From contig URNX01000034.1 in assembly GCA_900549415.1 (NCBI GenBank), forward strand, positions 1 through 34,759: 34,759 nt of DNA, in the 5' to 3' direction. Origin of the DNA: an uncultured bacterium (GTDB lineage Bacteria > Verrucomicrobiota > Lentisphaeria > Victivallales > UBA1829). Made by a program: the position numbers and the translations under genes. The notes beneath the pieces were generated by a model. It made no database searches, had not been told where the DNA came from, and worked only from the letters and a program-made list of their open reading frames with translations. Below are positions 6,947 to 16,300 of this stretch, piece after piece (the first letter of the stretch is position 1; each line of letters opens with the position of its first letter).

Positions 6947-7495
6947 ATGGATCATCTGACACTCGGAAAAATTGTTCTGGCGACTCCATGGCTGATTTAT
7001 CTGTCCGTCTGTGATTTCCGGAAACGCCAGCTTCCGAATCCGTGGGTGTTCGGCGGAATTCTCGTCATGCTCGCGGTCGCGTTCGGCGCGGGAACCTCCT
7101 ATGCGCTGATGTCGCTCGCAACCGCTTTCCTTTCCGCGCTTTTCCTTCTGCTTCCCTTTTTTCTGCGCGCAGCCGGAGCGGGGGATGTCAAGATGCTGTT
7201 TGCCGCCGGGCTGATAGCCGGACCGGGAAATACGCTGAATCTGATTCTCCTAGTTTCGCTTTCCGGACTTGTTCTTGCGGTTCTCATGCTTTGTTTCCGC
7301 CGGATCAATACTGCGCGGCTGAAACATTGCTGCCGCTGTCTTTTCGATTTCCGCTATGACCGTGCGGAGGGACGGAAGAATTTGCCCGCTCCGGATACGG
7401 AGGCGTGCCGGGTTCCGTTCGGCGCGGCGATTGCTGCGGGGCTGTTTCTGAATCTGCTCATGCAGCTGCTCTATTCTATGGAGGTGCGCGGATGA
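6947..7495 (+). CDS. tadV: A24-family prepilin peptidase (TadV/CpaA type)
   Basis: A 182-residue polytopic membrane protein. The two catalytic aspartates of the A24 aspartyl peptidases are seen as D23 in SVCDFRKRQLPN and D80 in GAGDVKM, the second being the classic GxGD motif. It lacks the N-terminal methyltransferase domain of PilD, as do TadV/CpaA/FppA enzymes. It should cut the Flp-like pilin and the two TadE-like pseudopilins encoded beside it at the inner membrane. A G-rich ribosome-binding site (GGGGG, about 6937-6941) precedes the ATG. Its stop overlaps the next start by 4 nt (ATGA). Confidence 0.9.
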   Translation: MDHLTLGKIVLATPWLIYLSVCDFRKRQLPNPWVFGGILVMLAVAFGAGTSYALMSLATAFLSALFLLLPFFLRAAGAGDVKMLFAAGLIAGPGNTLNLILLVSLSGLVLAVLMLCFRRINTARLKHCCRCLFDFRYDRAEGRKNLPAPDTEACRVPFGAAIAAGLFLNLLMQLLYSMEVRG

Positions 7496-8160
7496 GGCGT
7501 CTGTTCCGACAGTCGAAAGGGGCGGTTTTGCTGGAATTCGTGTTCTGTTTCCCGATTCTGTTCCTCCTCTTTCTGTTTGCGGTGCAGTTCGCCTATATCA
7601 TGATTACCTGGCACATGGTGCATTATTCCGCGTACATGGGTGCGCGTTCCGCAATGACGGTGAACAATCTTCAGCGCAAAAGCCGCGCGGAAACGGTGGT
7701 GAAACGGATTCTCGCCGCAGTCTCGGCTTCCCCGGTCGACGGGAAGGAGGCGAAAGACCGCGCGGACGACAAGTACATCAAGTTCGACGGCTGGGGGCGT
7801 CTTCCGAATACGAAATATCTTGACAAGCAGGTGGAAGTCGATATCCCGATGCTTGATATCGACCCGCGCGGCGTCAAATGCACGGTGAAATTCAAAATGT
7901 TCCTGAACGTCCCCGTCGCGGGACGGATCATCAGCTTTTTTGCGAAAAAAGACAAGAACGAGGAGGAGCGCAAATGGGAGGAGAAGCTGGACCGGCAGGA
8001 GTATGCGCTCAACCCCGCCCTGCTTGCGCAGTACGCCAATGGAATGACCGTTGAGGGCGCTTCCGGAAAGAACGAGCTCAAATATCCGTACATTACGCTG
8101 ACTTCGAGCAGCGTGATATCCATACCGTATTCAACCAAATACTATCCGTTGACACGATGA
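7492..8160 (+). CDS. TadE-like pseudopilin
   Basis: A 222-residue protein with an N-terminal membrane helix (about 12-36). The segment KGAVLLEFVFCFPILFLL has the TadE pattern: Gly then AVLLEF with Glu at +5, so it is a candidate substrate of the neighbouring A24 peptidase. The rest is a polar periplasmic domain that ends with a Ser/Thr-rich strand. I chose the ATG at 7492, which overlaps the peptidase stop and follows GGAGG (7480-7484); the longer frame has no support. TadE proteins are minor pseudopilins needed for Flp pilus assembly. The stop overlaps the next start by 4 nt. Confidence 0.85.
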   Translation: MRRLFRQSKGAVLLEFVFCFPILFLLFLFAVQFAYIMITWHMVHYSAYMGARSAMTVNNLQRKSRAETVVKRILAAVSASPVDGKEAKDRADDKYIKFDGWGRLPNTKYLDKQVEVDIPMLDIDPRGVKCTVKFKMFLNVPVAGRIISFFAKKDKNEEERKWEEKLDRQEYALNPALLAQYANGMTVEGASGKNELKYPYITLTSSSVISIPYSTKYYPLTR

Positions 8161-9872
8161 AGTACACGAATCCAACTGTATTGAGCGTATTCACCGGCCG
8201 CTGCAGGGAGCTTGTCTCCGACAGCAGGGGGGCGGCACTCGCAATCACGCTTGCGTTTGTCATGCCGGTCTATCTGCTGGTGATCGGCATTTACGGAATC
8301 GGAGAAATCGTGCGGAACAAAATCGAGCTCCAGAATGCGGCGGACGCGGCGGCATATTCCGCGTCCGTTGTGCAGGCGGATTATCTCAGCCGGATCGCGA
8401 CGGTCAACAAGGCGATGGCCTGGACGTATGTCGATTTGCAGAAGCGCTCTCTCGACCTCGCGATGGCGGTTTTCAGCGAATATGTCTTCATTCAGTTCCA
8501 GAAGGATTTCAACATGGTGCGGCAGAAAAACACTCCGTGCTGCATGCATGTGCCCGGAGTGCATTACAACTGCGGCACGGATATCCTTGTTCTTGATCCG
8601 GCATTGCTGATGCTTGGAACCGGAACCGGCATTCCGGAGCTCGCGCGTGAATTCAACGGACAGGGGTTGCTGACCCGCTTTCTGCTGACTCAGATCATTT
8701 TCACCACCATTGCGGAAGCGCAGGGAAAAGGCGCGGTCGTCAATACGCCGAAAGTGCTCAAATACAGTTATGCAATCGTGAAGATGATGTCGAAAATGAA
8801 TTCTCTGCGGGAGGAATACCCGAAGAAAGTCCGCGAAACCGCCCGCCAGATCGCCGTTGCGAACATGGTGGAGTGCAAGGATGACTATATGATCAACATC
8901 CGGGTCGGCGACAGCAAGCCGGCGTTTCTCACGATGACCGGAACGGAGGAGAATGAAAAGACCTTCATTGCATTTGCCGATCCCACGCTGAAAGATTTCT
9001 CTCCGAAAAAAGTGTTCGGCCCCGGAACCGACGACTGGATCGTCCGCAAAAGTCCGGTCGGTTTCTGGCGCGTATACAAGCAGACCGACACGCATCTGTA
9101 CGCGAAATGGGACTGGTTCTGGACCCGCTGGGTGCATATCAATCTTTGGTTTTTCCAGCTTCACATGCCGCCGTTTTTCCCCGGTGGCGGATACGGACAC
9201 AAACATCCGGAATATCACGGTTACGACAGCTTTTTCCCGCTCATCAAGCGCAGTCTTCCGATCGGGCTTGTGGTCCCGCCCGCAATACCGCTGACGCTGC
9301 TGCCGACGTTCTTCGGAAGTTCCGGCTCCATCACGGTCGCGATCGCCCGCAAGACCAGCAATCCCTTCTCCGTCTACAGCTGGACCGGACGTTCGCTGAA
9401 CGCCTCGTCGATCCTCTCCGCGTTCAATCCAAGCGTCGCCGGGGGACATCGTCCGGAGTACATGTGCGCAATCGCATCCGCCCGTGCCGGTTACAAGCTT
9501 CATGACGACGACAAGGAGAAGAAGCTCAAGAGCGCGGATTACAACCTCGGCTATACCATGGCGAGCGGCAAGGAGGCATGGAACCTCGTGGAAACCGACT
9601 GGGACGGCGTCATGCTGCCCGTCAAGCACGCGTGGGATCTCTGCATGGGGGCGGGACACGTACAGACGTTCACGGTCAGCACCGGAGGAAACATTCTCAA
9701 GGAAATCATGCTCGACAAAAAAGGCTGGGTCGACGCCAAAGGAAAGAAGATCGACGCGAAAAATCTCCCCGACTGGGAGAAACTCAAGCCGCCTGCCGGG
9801 CTCATCAAAGACAAAGGCGACAAAGACGGTAAACTGCAGTGGGACAAGCTGCGCGACTATCTGGGGCACTGA
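8157..9872 (+). CDS. TadG-like pilus assembly protein
   Basis: A 571-residue protein with one N-terminal membrane helix (about 27-50). The segment RGAALAITLAFVMPVYLLVIG and then IELQNAADAAAYSASV matches the N-terminal domain of TadG-like proteins (hydrophobic helix followed by an NAADAAA stretch). The large remaining domain (about 70-571) is unlike the von Willebrand A domain seen in some TadG proteins; it contains an aromatic, His-rich segment around residues 320-360 (WFWTRWVHINLWFF, then HKHPEYHGYD) and a Lys/Asp-rich end. Unlike the TadE partners it has no Glu at +5, so it is probably a fixed membrane protein and not a processed pseudopilin. Start overlaps the upstream stop by 4 nt. Confidence 0.8.
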   Translation: MKYTNPTVLSVFTGRCRELVSDSRGAALAITLAFVMPVYLLVIGIYGIGEIVRNKIELQNAADAAAYSASVVQADYLSRIATVNKAMAWTYVDLQKRSLDLAMAVFSEYVFIQFQKDFNMVRQKNTPCCMHVPGVHYNCGTDILVLDPALLMLGTGTGIPELAREFNGQGLLTRFLLTQIIFTTIAEAQGKGAVVNTPKVLKYSYAIVKMMSKMNSLREEYPKKVRETARQIAVANMVECKDDYMINIRVGDSKPAFLTMTGTEENEKTFIAFADPTLKDFSPKKVFGPGTDDWIVRKSPVGFWRVYKQTDTHLYAKWDWFWTRWVHINLWFFQLHMPPFFPGGGYGHKHPEYHGYDSFFPLIKRSLPIGLVVPPAIPLTLLPTFFGSSGSITVAIARKTSNPFSVYSWTGRSLNASSILSAFNPSVAGGHRPEYMCAIASARAGYKLHDDDKEKKLKSADYNLGYTMASGKEAWNLVETDWDGVMLPVKHAWDLCMGAGHVQTFTVSTGGNILKEIMLDKKGWVDAKGKKIDAKNLPDWEKLKPPAGLIKDKGDKDGKLQWDKLRDYLGH

Positions 9873-10552
9873 TGATGAAAAACTTCCGGAACAGACATCC
9901 GCGCGGCTCGGTTCTGATGGAATTCGTGCTTGTCCTGCCCGTTTACATGGCGGTGATCGGCGGCGTCCTCTGGCTCGGTCTGAAGTCGCTGGATGCGACG
10001 AATCTGCGCGCCGCGGATCACTGGGCGGTCTGGATGGCGGGAAACCGCTTTTCCGTGCGCACTCCCGCGATTCTTGCTTTGCAGGACATGTTTCCGCGCT
10101 CAACGGTGATTACCGCTTCGCAGAAACGCGCTTTGACGGGGGAAAACTCGTTTCTTCAGTTCATCGGCTCGAAAACAACGCTGATGGAACGGCGTCCGGA
10201 CTACCTGGACAACTGGATCAACATGCCGTACAATGCGCGCGGAATCGACAAGCCGTTTTCCATCCCCGAACTCTATATGACCTCGTCGCGTTACGGAAAC
10301 GATTATACGCAGTGCATCATCATGCGCACCAAAGGCTCCCGCACCTCGCGGCGTCACTGGGATTCGAGCGTCGTCGCGGACCAGGAGGTCTGGAAGTTCG
10401 ATTCGAAAGACGACAGTTATCCGAAAGAGTGGAATTTCGACCTTCTGAAGGATCCGAAGTTTACGGATGATTCGAAGGAGGACAAGTCGGAACCGAAGAA
10501 AATCAAGTTTTACGAGCGTTACGGCAAGTTTGAAACCTGGAGCACGAAATGA
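9872..10552 (+). CDS. second TadE-like pseudopilin
   Basis: A 226-residue protein with a basic leader (about residues 1-11) and the segment RGSVLMEFVLVLPVYMAVIG. Gly followed by SVLMEF gives Glu at +5, the TadE processing pattern. The mature part is polar with a charged Lys/Asp-rich C-terminus (about 180-215). The start at 9872 forms TGATG with the preceding stop; an ATG at 9875 is equally possible and loses one residue. Having two TadE-like genes on either side of a TadG-like gene matches the minor pseudopilin sets of Tad loci. Confidence 0.8.
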   Translation: MMKNFRNRHPRGSVLMEFVLVLPVYMAVIGGVLWLGLKSLDATNLRAADHWAVWMAGNRFSVRTPAILALQDMFPRSTVITASQKRALTGENSFLQFIGSKTTLMERRPDYLDNWINMPYNARGIDKPFSIPELYMTSSRYGNDYTQCIIMRTKGSRTSRRHWDSSVVADQEVWKFDSKDDSYPKEWNFDLLKDPKFTDDSKEDKSEPKKIKFYERYGKFETWSTK

Positions 10553-11013
10553 GACGCTTTCTCTTCTTCGCCGCAATTGCTCTGCTGGTTTTTCTGTGTG
10601 GACTTGGCGCTGTGCTGTTTCACCGGATGCCGGCGAAGAAAACGGCGGCAAAGAGCGTGCCGGCGGTTCAGACATCCCGTCCGGCATCCGCTCCGCGCGG
10701 GCTCCCGCCTCTGCGTCTTCCGCCCGGAGTGACGGCGGAGCGCTGTGCGGAGAACAGCTGGGAGTATTCGGGCGAGATCCCGGCGAATTTCGTTTCCGCT
10801 CGCGCCCGTCTGAATTCCTGGTTCCAGAATCAGTCGTGGCGTCCGGAGCGCCGGATTACACTGGATGAAAGTTTAAGCCCGAAAGTCATCCTGACTTTTT
10901 CGGGGAATGCATATGAACTGACTCTGATGGTCTGGAAAATCAACACGGATCTGACCGGATTTTCCTACCGAAGAGACAAAAAAAATGAACCGACCGGAGG
11001 TCTTGCAGAATGA
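10549..11013 (+). CDS. membrane-anchored protein of unknown function in the tad locus
   Basis: A 154-residue protein with one N-terminal membrane helix (about 4-24, FLFFAAIALLVFLCGLGAVLF), a Pro/Ala-rich linker (about 30-62) and a small periplasmic domain (about 65-145). I do not recognise the domain. It contains one Cys after the membrane segment (ERCAENSW) and no lipobox. Its place between TadE-like and ATPase genes, with 4-nt overlaps on both sides, means it is made together with the pilus proteins and is probably part of the envelope-spanning machine, perhaps a pilotin-like or alignment factor; this is inference. Confidence 0.7.
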   Translation: MRRFLFFAAIALLVFLCGLGAVLFHRMPAKKTAAKSVPAVQTSRPASAPRGLPPLRLPPGVTAERCAENSWEYSGEIPANFVSARARLNSWFQNQSWRPERRITLDESLSPKVILTFSGNAYELTLMVWKINTDLTGFSYRRDKKNEPTGGLAE

Positions 11014-12098
11014 ATGACGCATCATTTCTTATCCTGTTCCTCGCACCTGTGAAGGAATATCTCGCCGACGACAAAGTTTCCGAAATTCTGATTAACGGTC
11101 CCGACCATGTCTACATTGAGCGCGGCGGCACTTTGCAGGAGACTCCCGCGAAGTTCGCGAGCGAAGCGCAGCTGAAAGCGGCGGCGGTCAACATCGCAAA
11201 ATCCGTTGAACGCCAGCTCGACGAGATGCACCCCGACCTTGATGCGCGTCTTCCCGACGGCTCCCGCGTTCATGCGACCATTCCGCCGATCAGCCGCAGC
11301 GGAACGATCATCTCCATCCGCAAATTCAAAAAGGACATGCTGACGATCGACAAGCTGGAGGACTACGGGAGCATTCCGCATGACGGCGTGCTTCTTCTGA
11401 ACGCCATTGTCAAACTGCGCAAGAACACGATTGTCTCCGGCGGAACCTCGTCGGGCAAAACGTCGCTTCTGAATGCGCTGAGCGGACTCATCCCGGAGAA
11501 CGACCGCATTCTTGTTCTTGAAGACGCGAGCGAGCTTCAGCTCCAGCAGAAACACACGGTCTATTTTGAAACGCGCAAACCGGACAAGAACGGCAACGGC
11601 GCATTCACAATCCGCGACCTTGTGATCGCATCGCTGCGTCTGCGTCCGGATCGCCTGGTCATCGGAGAAATCCGCGGCGGCGAGGCGTTCGATCTGCTGC
11701 AGGCGATGAATACCGGTCACTCCGGCTCCATGTCGACCATTCACGCGAACAGTGCGGTTGATGCGCTGAGACGTATGGAAGCCTGCGCCATGATGAGCGG
11801 AATTGAACTTCCGCTGGTTGCGGTCCGCATGCAGGTGGCGTCCGCAATCAACTGCGTTGTGCAGACTTCGCACATGCCGGACGGCTCGCGGAAAACGGTT
11901 GAAATTGCGGAGGTCATGCCGCCCGAAAACGGAGAATACCGCACGCGCACTCTGATGAAATGGGAAACCGAATCGGCGTTTCCGGATCCGGAGAAGCCCG
12001 GTCACATGGTCATCAAAGGCCGCTTCGTTCTCGGCGAAGCACCGACCTTCCGTCATGAGGCGGAAATCATGGGACTGGAACTGCCGAAATACGAATGA
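11010..12098 (+). CDS. tadA: TadA/CpaF-type secretion ATPase
   Basis: A 362-residue cytoplasmic ATPase of the VirB11/TadA branch that powers Flp pilus assembly. Visible motifs in order: N-terminal domain KVSEILINGPDHVYIERGG (22-40), Walker A GGTSSGKTS (144-152), Asp box ILVLEDASELQL (167-178), Walker B LRPDRLVIGEIRGGEA (211-226) and His box HSGSMSTIHANS (237-248). It is shorter than typical CpaF proteins because the N-terminal extension before the conserved domain is almost absent. It carries an extra charged tail after the core (about 300-362). The start overlaps the upstream stop by 4 nt, and its own stop overlaps the kinase start by 4 nt. Confidence 0.95.
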   Translation: MNDASFLILFLAPVKEYLADDKVSEILINGPDHVYIERGGTLQETPAKFASEAQLKAAAVNIAKSVERQLDEMHPDLDARLPDGSRVHATIPPISRSGTIISIRKFKKDMLTIDKLEDYGSIPHDGVLLLNAIVKLRKNTIVSGGTSSGKTSLLNALSGLIPENDRILVLEDASELQLQQKHTVYFETRKPDKNGNGAFTIRDLVIASLRLRPDRLVIGEIRGGEAFDLLQAMNTGHSGSMSTIHANSAVDALRRMEACAMMSGIELPLVAVRMQVASAINCVVQTSHMPDGSRKTVEIAEVMPPENGEYRTRTLMKWETESAFPDPEKPGHMVIKGRFVLGEAPTFRHEAEIMGLELPKYE

Positions 12099-12940
12099 CG
12101 GAACCGGCTCCGTATTTTTTCGCGGGGGAACAGATCGCGGATGTTCAGCTGATCCGTCCCCTGCGTGTGCGTGCGCTTTCCGAATGCTGGCTTGCCGCCG
12201 GACTCGCGGACGGGGCGCCGTGTGCGGTGAAATTTTTGCGCCGCGAAAATCCGCACGCCGCACATTTTCATGAACTGGCGGATTTCCTTGAGCATTCGAA
12301 TTCTCCGTTTCTGATCCGCGTCCTGCGTCATGCGGAGACGGCACAGGGAATGCCGTATGCCGTCATGGAGTTTGCGGATGGCGGTTCGCTCCGCCGGAAA
12401 CTGGATCAGAGCGGAAAACTTTCTCTTCCGAATGCTGTTTTCCTTCTGCGCGGAATGCTTCAGGCGCTCGCATCACTTCATGCGGACGGGATTGTCCACC
12501 GGGACGTCAAGCCGGACAACATCTGGCTGACCTCCGATGGCGGATTCCGGCTGGGCGACCTCGGTCTTGCAAAACTTCCCGGCGTTGCGGAAGAGCGCGG
12601 AAAGGTGTTCGGTACCGCGTCGTTTCTCTCGCCCGAACAGGCGCAGGATTCCTCCTCCGCCGATGCGCGAAGCGATCTTTACAGTCTTGCGCTTGTCCTG
12701 TTTGAAGCTCTGACGGGCAGTCCGCTCCGTCCGAAAGGTCCGTTTGTGGAGATGGTGAAGCGGATCCGTTCCGACCGCTCTGCGCCGCCCGTGGCGCTTC
12801 TGCGGGAATCCGCGACGGAGAAACTTGCGGTTCTTCTGAGTAGAATGATGGAATTTTCCCCCGCGCTGCGTCCGCAAAGCGCAGCGGAAGCCCTTGCCGG
12901 GCTCAATGAGATGGATCTTCCGGAAGAGAAGTTTTTCTGA
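12095..12940 (+). CDS. Ser/Thr protein kinase of the tad locus
   Basis: A 281-residue Hanks-type kinase with only the catalytic domain. Catalytic Lys is K46 in CAVKFL; the loop is HRDVKPDN (135-142); the metal-binding motif is DLG (155-157) in place of DFG; FGT then SPE (172-181) and DARSDLYSL (190-198) follow. The Gly-rich loop before K46 is poorly conserved (PLRVRALSECWLA). No membrane helix or sensor domain is seen, so it is cytosolic. Its start overlaps the tadA stop by 4 nt, so kinase and ATPase are likely made in fixed proportion, and the ATPase or another pilus protein is the obvious candidate substrate. That is inference; no phosphorylation site can be shown from sequence. Confidence 0.92.
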   Translation: MTEPAPYFFAGEQIADVQLIRPLRVRALSECWLAAGLADGAPCAVKFLRRENPHAAHFHELADFLEHSNSPFLIRVLRHAETAQGMPYAVMEFADGGSLRRKLDQSGKLSLPNAVFLLRGMLQALASLHADGIVHRDVKPDNIWLTSDGGFRLGDLGLAKLPGVAEERGKVFGTASFLSPEQAQDSSSADARSDLYSLALVLFEALTGSPLRPKGPFVEMVKRIRSDRSAPPVALLRESATEKLAVLLSRMMEFSPALRPQSAAEALAGLNEMDLPEEKFF

Positions 12941-12999
12941 TTCCGCTGATATCGGTTCGCAGATAATCGTTTTGTCTATTTTTTCGCACTTTTTCTCTA

Positions 13000-13028
13000 T
13001 TGAGAAACGGCGGGATGACGCGTATATT
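13000..13028 (+). promoter_or_regulatory. promoter of the truncated isomerase gene
   Basis: TTGAGA (13000-13005), 17 bp, TATATT (13023-13028), about 35 bases before the ATG. The gap from the kinase stop (12941) to here shows no convincing terminator hairpin, only T-rich stretches. Confidence 0.6.
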
Positions 13029-13064
13029 ATCCTCCGGTTCAACAAAAGGAAAGGAGCCGTTTCA

Positions 13065-13391
13065 ATGAAATTCGGTGTTGCAGATTATGGATTGAATGTC
13101 TGGTACGGCGGGCTTTACGATTTGGAAAGCCGCCTGGCAAACCTCCGAGAGCTTGGTTTTGAAGGAATCGAGAGGCTTGAAGCGAACGGTTCCGGAGACG
13201 CTCTCAGCAAAGCCGCTCTCTGCCGGAGGTGCGGAATGGATTTCGCGACTTGCCGCGGTCCCGATCTTGCGGCTGGAGAGACTCTCGAAGAGAATGTCTC
13301 CGGCCGCTTGGCGCCGGCGTGTCGTCAGGAGATGAGTTTCCGCATGATGTCCGGCTCGAAGCCGCGGCGTTCCGCGTACGGAAGCAGCTGA
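13065..13391 (+). pseudogene. truncated sugar phosphate isomerase/epimerase remnant
   Basis: The first 80 or so codons (MKFGVADYGLNVW, then LANLRELGFEGIERLEA) look like the start of a xylose-isomerase-like TIM-barrel protein: beta strand 1 and the LxxLGFxGIE helix-strand unit. Full members have about 250-300 residues; this frame has 108 and its last 67 nt lie inside the 3' end of the opposing metH gene, where the sequence no longer resembles the family. A full ribosome-binding site (AAAGGAG) and a sigma70-like promoter remain. The likely history is loss of the 3' two-thirds by deletion. A short functional protein cannot be excluded. Confidence 0.7.
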
Positions 13392-16300
13392 TCCTCCTGA
13401 ACTTTGCCGACGGCGAAGTAGGAGGATTCGGCATTCGCCAGAACAAGTGCGCATACGGATGCCTGAGGAACCATCATGAACGAATCCGTCAATGCGGTTC
13501 CAAGCTCCTTTTCCGCATTCAGCAGACCGAAAATCTCGCGCTTGAGCGAATGATCGGGAAGGGTTGGGTAGCCCGGAGCCGGACGGATCCCCGTATAGCG
13601 GTTGCGCAGAAGTTCGGCGACCGGAAGCGGCTTGCCCGTCTCGTATCCCCAGATTTCACGGCGCATCCGCAGGTGAATCACCTCCGCCGCGGCTTCCGCG
13701 ACACGGTTCGCAACGGTCTTCAGCAGAATCGCGGAATAGTCGTCGCCCTCCGCCTTGAATGCCGCCGCGCGTTCCTCCGCCCCGAAAACGGAAACGGCGA
13801 ACATGCCGACGTAATCATCCTTCTCCGCGACGAAATCCGCAAGCGCCAGATACTTCGATTTGGTGTTCTGCTGGCGCAGAGTCGGGAATTCAGCATCCTG
13901 AATGTAGATCGCATCGGTGTCCGCGCGGGCGGGGAAGACGCCGCAGATGCACTCCGCGCGGAGCGGAACGGCGGCAAGCAGATCCTTCGCTTCGCGGACG
14001 AGGTCGGCAGAGCAGCAGCCGCGCAGCGGCATATCCCACGAACGGACAAATCCGTCCCAGTCGATGTACTCTTCCAGGGCGGGAAGCGTTAGGGTGAACC
14101 GGTGTGTTCCGGGCTGTTCCGGCGCGCGCGCGGCGTGTCCGTGTTTCTCCGCTTTCGCGCGCGCTTCGGGGAAGGGGAGATATGCATCCTGCTTCTGTTC
14201 CACGGCGTCGGTGAGTGCGGCGTATTCCTCTTTGAGACGTTCGAGGAAGGGTCCGCGTTTTTCGGGATTCATCAGATTCGCAACGACAGGGACCGATGCG
14301 GAGGCGTCGTGCGTGTAGATGACGGGAGCCGAGTAGAACGGCTGAATTTTGAGCGCAGTGTGGAGCTTGGAAGTCGCCGCACCTCCGAGAAGAACGGGAA
14401 TTTTGAGCCCGCGCCGTTCGAGTTCGCCGACGACGTTCACCATCTCTTCAAGCGAGGGGGTGATGAGTCCGCTGAGCCCGATGACGTCGGCGTTGTTTTC
14501 AACTGCCGCATCGACAATCGTTTTTGCCGGGACCATGACGCCGAGGTCGACGACGGTGCAGTTGTTGCACTGGAGAACCACGGAGACGATGTTTTTGCCG
14601 ATGTCGTGCACATCGCCCTTGACGGTCGCGATGACGACTTTGCAGGATTTGCCGCCTTCGCCGCTCTCCTTGAGCGCTTCGATTGCGGGCATGAGTTCGG
14701 CGACGGAGCGTTTCATCACGCGAGCGCTCTTCACCACCTGCGGGAGGAACATGCGGCCGGAGGAGAAGAGCTCTCCGACGCGTCCCATGCCGTCCATGAG
14801 GGGGCCTTCGACGATTTTCATCGGAGACGGATAGGTCTTGAGCGCCTCCGCCATGTCTTCGGCGACATAGGAGTCGTCGCCCTTGACCAGCGAGCGCGCG
14901 ATGCGTTCCGCGAGCGGTTCGGAGCGCCACTGGTCGGCAGACGCGGTTTTTTTCGTTTCGGTTTTGATTCCGGATGCGATTTCGATCATCTTTTCCGCCG
15001 CGCCGGGATCGGTGTTGAGCACAACCGCTTCCGCCGCTTTGCGCAGTTCCGGATCAAGGTCTTCGTAGACTCCGAGCTGGGCTGCGTTGACGATGCCCAT
15101 GGTCATCCCGGCGTCGATCGCGTGCTTGAGGAACACCGTATGGATGGCGCCGCGAACCGTGTCGTTGCCGCGGAAGGAGAACGAGACATTGCTGACTCCG
15201 CCGCTGATTCCGCAGAGCGGCATGTGCGTGTGAATGTAGCGTACCGCTTCAATGAAATCGACGGCGTAGTTGTCATGTTCCTTCATGCCGGTTGCGACGG
15301 CGAAAATATTCGGATCGAATACGATGTCTTCGGGTGCAACGCCCGCCTGTTCGGTCAGAAGTCTGTAGGAGCGTTCGCAGACGTTGATTCTTCGTTCCAG
15401 CGTGTCCGCCTGTCCTTTTTCATCGAACGCCATGACGAGAATCGCCGCGCCGAGACGCCGGATTTCCCGCGCCTTTTCGAGAAACTTCTCTTCACCTTCC
15501 TTGAGGCTGATGGAATTGACGATGCTTTTGCCCTGAATGCAGCGGAGCGCGGTTTTGACGACTTCCCAGTCGGAGGAGTCGACCATGATCGGCACGCGGG
15601 AAATTTCCGGTTCGGAGGCGAGGTAGAGCAGAAAACGCTTCATCGCGGCGGGGGAATCGAGCATGGCGTCGTCCATGTTGATGTCGATGATTGACGCTCC
15701 GTTTTCGATCTGGTGGAGCGCAACGGACATTGCCGCGTGCATGTCATCCGCCTTGATGAGGTTCAGAAATTTGCGCGAGCCGGCGACGTTGGTCCGTTCG
15801 CCGACGTTGATGAAATTCTTGTCGGGCGACGCGATGAACGGATCGAGTCCGGAGAGCCGCAGGTACGGTTTGATCTGCGGCGGCACGCGCGGCGCGATTC
15901 CTTCCACGGCTTTCGCGATTGCGCCGATATGAGCGGGCGTGGTTCCGCAGCATCCGCCGACGATGTTCAGAAGTCCCTCTTCGGCGAATCCGCGGATGAT
16001 CGCCGCCATCTGATCGGGCGTCTGTTCGTACTTGCCGAAAATGTCGGGCAGTCCTGCGTTCGGGTGTGCGCTGACGAGGCACGGCGCTTTTGCCGCGAGT
16101 TCGGCGAGGTGCGGGTGCATCTCCTCCGCGCCGAGAGCGCAGTTGAAGCCGACTGTGAGAAGCTCTTCGGTGTGAAGCATGGAGATGAGGAAGGCTTCCG
16201 CGCACTGTCCGGCGAGCATTCGGCCGCTGGCGTCGCTGAGCGTAGCCGAGAGCATGACGGGGATCCGGATGTTTCGGGTTCGCATGGCGTTGCCGATTGC

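Noticed and set aside
8142..10103. A 653-codon open frame on the minus strand across the tad genes
   Set aside because: It crosses two gene junctions of the tightly coupled tad operon and shows no family signature, so it is a composition artefact.
13278..13300. Small hairpin GAGAC/GTCTC near the 3' end of metH
   Set aside because: Stem is short and bulged, and no T tract follows on either strand, so I do not call it a terminator.
14102..15694. A 530-codon open frame opposite metH
   Set aside because: Phe/Asp/His-rich shadow of a well-supported 1185-residue methionine synthase; no ribosome-binding site.
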